From positions 61,973 through 125,972 of the forward strand of contig NZ_WTVK01000010.1 in assembly GCF_012910805.1 (NCBI RefSeq): a DNA stretch of 64,000 bases, given 5' to 3'. Numbering within the stretch: position 1 is the first letter of the stretch; every line of letters starts with the position of its first letter. Positions 59,723-64,000 of the stretch are shown piece after piece. This DNA comes from Aromatoleum evansii (GTDB lineage Bacteria; Pseudomonadota; Gammaproteobacteria; Burkholderiales; Rhodocyclaceae). A program made the translations under genes and the position numbers. Below the pieces are notes generated by a model, which saw only the letters and a list, made by a program, of their open reading frames with translations, did no database searches and was not told where the DNA came from.

Positions 59723-60276
59723 TCGGGCAGGTCCAGGATCGTGGGCAGGAAGGCCTCGCTGACGAGCAGCGCGCGACCGTGCAGGCGGAACAGCGAACGG
59801 CGCGCCCATGCGCGCGGCGGCATCGCCATCGGCGTGACCGCGGCGGCAGCGAGATGATAGCGCGCGTCGCGGCGGTCGAGGCAGGCGCAGGTCAGCGCGC
59901 GGCGGCTGATCGCGGGATCCGCGAAGAGTGCGGCGCCCAGCGGACGGGCGCCCATGCCGTGGAACAGGTTCCAGGCGCCGCGCACGTTGGGGCGCGGCAG
60001 CAGCGAGCGCGCGAACACCACCGGCACGCCGTCGGCGACCAGCAGCACTTCGCGCAGCCACGCGAGTTCGCCGCGGCGCAGGCCCAGCAGCGTCGCCTCG
60101 TCGCGGTGCGGCAAGGCGAGACGCTGACGCAGCACGCGTACGGCAAAAGTGCTGCAGCGGGCGCGGATGCGCGCGGTGAGCGAGTCCGGATCGGTGAGCC
60201 AGGGGCGCAGCGTGCGGGAAACGGTCGCGCGCGGCGGGCGCTTCAGCCAGGTTTCTTTGTGGGGACGGGTACGCAT
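59719..60276 (-). CDS. ubiC: Chorismate lyase
   Basis: 185 residues. It makes 4-hydroxybenzoate from chorismate, the UbiA substrate. [26 protein letters not shown] and [20 protein letters not shown] are family blocks, and the C-terminal [13 protein letters not shown] is typical. The sequence is somewhat divergent but context supports it. The ATG at 60276 avoids a poorly conserved extension. It directly precedes ubiA. Confidence 0.9.
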   Translation of the reverse strand: MRTRPHKETWLKRPPRATVSRTLRPWLTDPDSLTARIRARCSTFAVRVLRQRLALPHRDEATLLGLRRGELAWLREVLLVADGVPVVFARSLLPRPNVRGAWNLFHGMGARPLGAALFADPAISRRALTCACLDRRDARYHLAAAAVTPMAMPPRAWARRSLFRLHGRALLVSEAFLPTILDLPE

Positions 60277-60360
60277 TGGGGGGAATTTCGGGACCAGCCG
60301 CATGATACCGGGTAGGCGTCGCTCGCCCAACCGGGGTGCGCGGGGCGCAGGATTTCGGCC

Positions 60361-60434
60361 GTGGGAGCAACTTCAGCCGCGAATGGGCGGTATCGCACGC
60401 TACCGGGCTGATTCGCGGCTGAAGCCGCTCCCAC
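60361..60434. repeat. 74-bp inverted repeat, copy 3
   Basis: Same length and arms as copies 1 and 2, with two substitutions in the left arm (GGGAGCAACTT). Its centre (GGGCGGTATCGC...) matches the reverse complement of the copy 1 centre over GGCGGTATCGC, so copies 1 and 3 are in opposite orientation. It lies in the 225-bp gap between recG and ubiC. Confidence 0.9.
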
Positions 60435-60457
60435 AGGAGGTTGCACCCATCGGTTCT

Positions 60458-60486
60458 GGCGGGATGCGCTGCGCTCCTCCCGCCCT
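60458..60486. repeat. Half copy of the GTAGGGCGGG palindrome family
   Basis: The stretch carries GGCGGGATGCGCTGCGC then CTCCCGCC, matching the right half of the element at 9598-9694. It sits between the 74-bp repeat and the recG stop. Confidence 0.6.
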
Positions 60487-60501
60487 TGGGTCCGTGCCTG
60501 C

Positions 60502-62562
60502 TCAGGCGCGCAGCAGGCCTTCCCGTCCGCCGAGCCAGCGCTCCATTAGCTGGGTCGCGACGTCCGGCGAGTCGCGCAGCAGGCGTTCGGCAAGCGCGCG
60601 CGCCGGCTCCAGGAGGTCGGCGTCGCCCTCCAGGTCGGCATAGCGCAGCAACGGCACGCCGCTCTGGCGCGCGCCGACGAATTCGCCGGGGCCACGGATG
60701 CGCAGGTCCTCGCGCGCAATCGCGAAGCCGTCGCTGTGTTCGTAGATGACTTTCAGGCGTGCGCGGCCGTTCTCCGACAGCGGGTGGGCGTAGATCAGGA
60801 TGCAGGCGGACTCCTTGGTGCCGCGCCCGACGCGCCCGCGCAGCTGGTGCAGCTGCGCGAGGCCGAAGCGCTCGGCGTGCTCGATCACCATCAGGCTCGC
60901 GTTGGGCACGTCGACGCCGACCTCGATGACCGTCGTCGCGACCAGCAGGTGGATCTCGCCGGCAGCGAATGCGGCCATCGTCGCGGACTTCTCGTCGGAT
61001 TTCATGCGCCCATGCACGAGGCCGATCTTCAGTTCGGGCAGCGCCGCGACTAGCGTCTCGAAGGTCTCGACGGCGGTCTTCAATTGCAGCGCCTCGGACT
61101 CCTCGATCAGCGGGCACACCCAGTAGGCCTGGGCCCCGCCGAGGCAGGCGTCGCGCACACGTGCGATAACCTGCTCGCGGCGCGACTCGGCGACGAGCTT
61201 GGTGAGGATGGGGGTGCGACCGGGCGGCAATTCATCGAGCACGGTGACGTCGAGGTCGGCGTAGTAGCTCATCGCCAGCGTGCGCGGGATGGGCGTCGCG
61301 GACATCATCAGCATGTGCGGATGCAGCGCGTCGGCGCCCTTCTCGCGCAGCGCGAGGCGCTGGCGCACGCCGAAGCGGTGCTGCTCATCGACGATCGCGA
61401 GGCCCAGGCGCGGCAGCGTCACCGGATCCTCGATCAGCGCGTGCGTGCCGACCGCGAGCAGCACCTCGCCGCTGGCGAGCCGGGCGAGCTCGGCCTCGCG
61501 CTCCTTCTTGCGCCGGCTTCCGGACAGCCACGCGATACCGACGCCGAGCGGCTCGAGCCACGCGGCGAGCTTCTTCCAGTGCTGCTCGGCGAGGATCTCG
61601 GTGGGGGCCATGAGCACCGCCTGGAAACCGTTCCCGGCCGCCTGCAGCATCGCCAGTGCGGCGACGATGGTCTTGCCGCTGCCGACGTCGCCCTGCAGCA
61701 GGCGCTGCATCGGGTGCGGGGTGGCAAGGTCGCGCGCGATCTGCGCGACCGCGCGCGCCTGCGCGCCGGTGAGGCTGAACGGCAGCTGTGCGAGCAGCGC
61801 GCCGGTGAGCTTGCCGCTGTCGCGCAGGATGGGGGCGCGGCGCGTGCGGCGGGCATTGTAGGCGCGGCGCAGCGACAGCTGCTGGACCAGCAGTTCCTCG
61901 AACTTGATGCGCTGCCACGCGGGATGGGCGCGGTCTTCGAGCGCATACGGGTCGATGTCGGGGGGCGGCTGGTGCAGCGTGCGCAGCGCATCGGCGAAGG
62001 GCGGCAGGTGCAGCCCCCCGAGCGCTTCGGGCGGCAGAAGCTCGATCGGCGACGGGCGCTGCAGTTCGCGCCCGATGAGCTTGCGCAGCGCCGACTGCGC
62101 GAGCCCCGCAGTGGTCGGATAGACTGGCGTGAGCGCCTGCGGCAGCTCCTCGCCCTCCGCCACCGGGTGCACGCGCGGATGCACCATCTCGTTGCCGAAG
62201 AAGCCGCCGCGCACCTCGCCGAACACGCGCACGCGGCGGCCGGGCGCAAGCTGCTTCTGTTGCGAGGGGTAGAAGTTGAGCCAGCGCGCGGTGAGCGTGC
62301 CGCTCGCGTCGCGGATCTGTGCGACGAGCTGGCGGCGCGGGCGCAACATGACCTCGCAGGACAGCACCTCGCCTTCGACCTGCACCGGCGCACCGGCGCG
62401 CGCTGCGGCGATCGGGGTCAGGCGGGTTTCGTCCTCGTAGCGCAGCGGCAGGTGCAGGACGAGGTCCTGCGGCCGGCGGATGTCGAGCTTCGCCAGCCGG
62501 CCTGCGAGTTGCGGGCCGATGCCGGCCCAGGCGGGCGGGCTGCGTTGCGAGTCAGGGGGCAT
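60502..62562 (-). CDS. recG: ATP-dependent DNA helicase RecG
   Basis: 686 residues. It remodels stalled forks and Holliday junctions. An N-terminal wedge/OB domain (about 50-150, [20 protein letters not shown]) precedes helicase motifs: [19 protein letters not shown] (Walker A), [15 protein letters not shown] (DEQH box), MSATPIPRT, and [41 protein letters not shown]. The first nine or so residues are encoded by one arm of an inverted repeat element, so the native start may have been replaced. Confidence 0.95.
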   Translation of the reverse strand: MPPDSQRSPPAWAGIGPQLAGRLAKLDIRRPQDLVLHLPLRYEDETRLTPIAAARAGAPVQVEGEVLSCEVMLRPRRQLVAQIRDASGTLTARWLNFYPSQQKQLAPGRRVRVFGEVRGGFFGNEMVHPRVHPVAEGEELPQALTPVYPTTAGLAQSALRKLIGRELQRPSPIELLPPEALGGLHLPPFADALRTLHQPPPDIDPYALEDRAHPAWQRIKFEELLVQQLSLRRAYNARRTRRAPILRDSGKLTGALLAQLPFSLTGAQARAVAQIARDLATPHPMQRLLQGDVGSGKTIVAALAMLQAAGNGFQAVLMAPTEILAEQHWKKLAAWLEPLGVGIAWLSGSRRKKEREAELARLASGEVLLAVGTHALIEDPVTLPRLGLAIVDEQHRFGVRQRLALREKGADALHPHMLMMSATPIPRTLAMSYYADLDVTVLDELPPGRTPILTKLVAESRREQVIARVRDACLGGAQAYWVCPLIEESEALQLKTAVETFETLVAALPELKIGLVHGRMKSDEKSATMAAFAAGEIHLLVATTVIEVGVDVPNASLMVIEHAERFGLAQLHQLRGRVGRGTKESACILIYAHPLSENGRARLKVIYEHSDGFAIAREDLRIRGPGEFVGARQSGVPLLRYADLEGDADLLEPARALAERLLRDSPDVATQLMERWLGGREGLLRA

Positions 62563-62696
62563 GACGAAAGCGATGGATTGCGTCCTGTGGCAAGGCGCGA
62601 ACCGCAGCAATAGTGGTTGCTATTGCGAGGATGAGCAACGCCGCCACGGGGCGCAAGACGCGCTTTCGTGCCTCCTGACTCGCAAGGCAGCCCGCC
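62534..62696. repeat. 163-bp nested inverted repeat covering the recG start
   Basis: The outer arms (62534-62562 and 62668-62696) are 29 bp with three mismatches. Read outward, both encode MPPDSQ(R/G)SPP or VPPDSQGSPP. Inner imperfect arms (AAAGCG...TTGCG...GTGGC) and a central GCAATAGTGGTTGCTATTGC hairpin continue the nesting. The right end lies 1 bp before the ridA stop codon. It looks like a repeat inserted between ridA and recG. Confidence 0.8.
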
Positions 62697-62697
62697 T

Positions 62698-63078
62698 TTA
62701 GCCAATCACCAGGATGGCGTCGGCCTCGACCACGCCGCCCTTGGGCAGCTCCTTGACGCCGACGGCGGCGCGCGCCGGGAAGGGCTCCGCGAAGTAGCGC
62801 GCCATGACTTCGTTCACCTTGGCGAAGTTGGCGAGATCGGTGAGGTAGATCGTCACGCGCACGGCGTCGGCGAGCGAGCCGCCGGCTGCTTCGGCCACCG
62901 CCTTGAGGTTCTCGAACACGCGCACGGTCTGCGCTTCGAAGCCCTCGACCATCTGCATCGTCGCGGGGTCGAGGCCGATCTGGCCGGAGCAATAGACGGT
63001 GTCGCCGACCTTGACGGCCTGCGAGTAGGTGCCGATCGCGGCCGGGGCGTTGGGGGTCGAGATGATGCTGCGGCTCAT
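62698..63078 (-). CDS. ridA: RidA family reactive intermediate deaminase
   Basis: 126 residues. RidA enzymes hydrolyse reactive enamine/imine intermediates, such as 2-aminoacrylate. [61 protein letters not shown] and [25 protein letters not shown] carry the signature, with the conserved Arg in PARAAVGV. It lies upstream of recG and after fliW. Confidence 0.95.
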   Translation of the reverse strand: MSRSIISTPNAPAAIGTYSQAVKVGDTVYCSGQIGLDPATMQMVEGFEAQTVRVFENLKAVAEAAGGSLADAVRVTIYLTDLANFAKVNEVMARYFAEPFPARAAVGVKELPKGGVVEADAILVIG

Positions 63079-63125
63079 GCTTGAATTCCTTTGCTTGTAC
63101 GAACGATCCCGAGCGGGGACCGGAT

Positions 63126-63159
63126 GAAACAACGCCCCGGCACATCCTGCACCGGGGCG
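63126..63159 (-). terminator. Intrinsic terminator after fliW
   Basis: On the minus strand CGCCCCGG pairs with CCGGGGCG around an 11-base loop, followed by TTGTTTC. It lies just downstream of fliW and upstream of ridA. Confidence 0.7.
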
Positions 63160-63175
63160 CGGGAGAGTGCGCCGA

Positions 63176-63619
63176 TCAACCTTCGGCGCGCAGGGTCACG
63201 TCACAGCCGAGACGCGTGATGATCTTCTGGATTCCACGGCGGGCGGAGACGTTGATCACCAGCGGCGCCATGAAGTTTGCGCGCAGCCCGGCGGTTGCGG
63301 GGTTGCCCGCGTCGCCTTCGTCCTTGCGCACGATCACGGCGACGAAGGCATCGGCAGGGTTCGTGAGCTTGAGCTGCTCGGTTTCCTCGTCCGAGAGGCC
63401 GAACTCGTAGTTGACGCCAAGCCGGTCCGAGCCGGTGATCGAGAACACGGCCGCAGGATTGTCCAGGCTCTGCAGCTGGTACAGGGATGAGGTCGATCCA
63501 TCCTCATGCACGAGGGCGAACTGCCTGCAGTCTTCGAACCCGGGAAGCCCGGCCGGGAACTCGATCACCTTGTCATCGGGAATATCGACCGTACCGAACA
63601 CCTGACTTTCGATCTTCAT
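63176..63619 (-). CDS. fliW: Flagellar assembly factor FliW
   Basis: 147 residues. FliW binds flagellin and antagonises CsrA in better studied bacteria. [30 protein letters not shown] is the N-terminal signature, and [17 protein letters not shown] and [17 protein letters not shown] follow. No other flagellar gene is in the window. GGAGG precedes the ATG. Confidence 0.93.
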   Translation of the reverse strand: MKIESQVFGTVDIPDDKVIEFPAGLPGFEDCRQFALVHEDGSTSSLYQLQSLDNPAAVFSITGSDRLGVNYEFGLSDEETEQLKLTNPADAFVAVIVRKDEGDAGNPATAGLRANFMAPLVINVSARRGIQKIITRLGCDVTLRAEG

Positions 63620-63712
63620 TGCGACCTCCTCTGATTTGCCCCGTTGTTGGCGTCCTGGCTTACGCGCACCACGATGCGTGCAGGCGGATCCTGCCCTGCA
63701 CCGCCTGCGCTG

Positions 63713-63980
63713 CTACTTGCGCGGACCCAAGATCATGCCATCCAGCTTGCGTTCGCGGCGAACTTTTTCCTGCGCGGCAATCGCGGACTCGCGGTCCGGA
63801 TAGGGGCCGAGCACGACGCGGGCCTGCAGATGCGCAGGATAACCCTTGCGCTCGAGTTCGCGACGCATGCTTTCCGCATTGGCGGTATCGAGGAACACGC
63901 CAAGCTGGATGAGGTATCCGGGTCCCGGCGGCGGTCCGGCCTGCAAACGCGGCGGTTCGGCCGGCGGGGCTGCAGAGGGG
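63713..63980 (-). CDS. SPOR-domain protein, 5' part missing at the window end
   Basis: About 89 residues visible. A Pro-rich linker (SAAPPAEPPRLQAGPPPGPG) leads to a SPOR domain, YLIQLGVFLDTANAESMRRELERKGYPAHLQARVVLGPYPDRESAIAAQEKVRRERKLDGMIL. SPOR domains bind denuded peptidoglycan at division sites. The gene runs off the end: the last 20 bases look like a Tn5 mosaic end, so the apparent MGIRD start there is not real. The N-terminal part, probably a membrane or signal segment, is not in this window. Confidence 0.8.
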
Positions 63981-64000
63981 CTGTCTCTTATACCCATCTG
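63981..64000. other. Tn5/Nextera mosaic-end-like sequence at the window end
   Basis: CTGTCTCTTATACCCATCT matches the 19-bp Tn5 mosaic end (CTGTCTCTTATACACATCT) at 18 of 19 positions and abuts the window end. It is very probably untrimmed library adaptor. Confidence 0.85.

Noticed and set aside
62480..63084. Plus-strand ORF starting with a PPDSQGSPP segment
   Set aside because: The start comes from the mirrored arm of the inverted repeat, and the rest is antisense to ridA.
63981..63997. MGIRD as the true start of the SPOR protein
   Set aside because: Those codons are encoded by the Tn5 mosaic-end-like bases, so the real N-terminus is missing.

Overview
This window is GC-rich, densely packed bacterial chromosome. 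Gene content and protein style suggest a betaproteobacterium of the Rhodocyclales/Zoogloeaceae type (Azoarcus, Aromatoleum or Thauera relatives): an anaerobic-type cobalamin operon with CbtAB, RquA, a PilMNOPQ locus divergent from PBP1A, a MaoC-Pta fusion next to AckA, and UbiA/UbiC/UbiD. The genus is inferred, not proven. I see no rRNA, tRNA, CRISPR array, prophage or intact insertion sequence. All genes are ordinary CDSs separated by short gaps, several of which carry palindromic repeats.

Layout. 0-1.4 kb: rquA (rhodoquinone synthesis) on the minus strand, divergent from a promoter and cobalamin riboswitch. 1.4-11.1 kb: a plus-strand cobalamin operon, cobM-cbiX-cobH-cbiD-cbiET-cobI-cbiG-cobE-cbtB-cbtA-cobJ-ferredoxin, mostly joined by ATGA overlaps and interrupted by two palindromic repeats. 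11.2-19.3 kb: acyl-CoA and general metabolism, with a 4-hydroxybutyrate-type CoA-transferase behind a tandem operator, MaoC, TraB, DNA polymerase IV, a succinate-type CoA-transferase divergent from a LysR regulator, an SDR and YbjQ. 19.3-23.6 kb: a minus-strand group with a LysE exporter, a HugZ-like protein, a diheme cytochrome, an FKBP, a DnaQ-like exonuclease and a DUF5710-like protein. 23.7-25.6 kb: an isolated secreted BNR-repeat protein with its own promoter. 25.6-31.6 kb: glmUS, divergent from the MaoC-Pta fusion and ackA. 31.7-40.8 kb: gltBD with a structured leader and an NtrC-like site, then dgt, aroB and aroK. 40.9-48.4 kb: pilMNOPQ, divergent from mrcA. 48.4-50.2 kb: cyaY, lptM, lysA. 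50.2-54.0 kb: the dTDP-rhamnose operon rfbBACD plus an unknown gene. 54-64 kb: dacB, a DUF4870-like protein, ubiD, pyrF, a small exported protein, ubiC-ubiA, recG, ridA, fliW and a truncated SPOR-domain gene.

How the genes work together. The B12 operon covers most corrin-ring steps plus cobalt uptake (CbtAB) and insertion (CbiX), under riboswitch control. No precorrin-6A reductase (cobK/cbiJ) or later amidation and nucleotide-loop genes lie here, so the pathway must be completed elsewhere. RquA, UbiA, UbiC and UbiD point to a quinone pool that can switch between ubiquinone and rhodoquinone, fitting a facultatively anaerobic lifestyle. Two CoA-transferases, MaoC-Pta and AckA suggest flexible acyl-CoA, acyl-phosphate and acetate interconversion.

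The least-explained material is non-coding: three same-length 74-bp inverted repeats, other palindrome families, two large nested palindromes (one supplies the start of recG), the leader upstream of gltB, and a near-exact Tn5/Nextera mosaic end in the last 20 bases, which is probably a library artefact marking a contig end.
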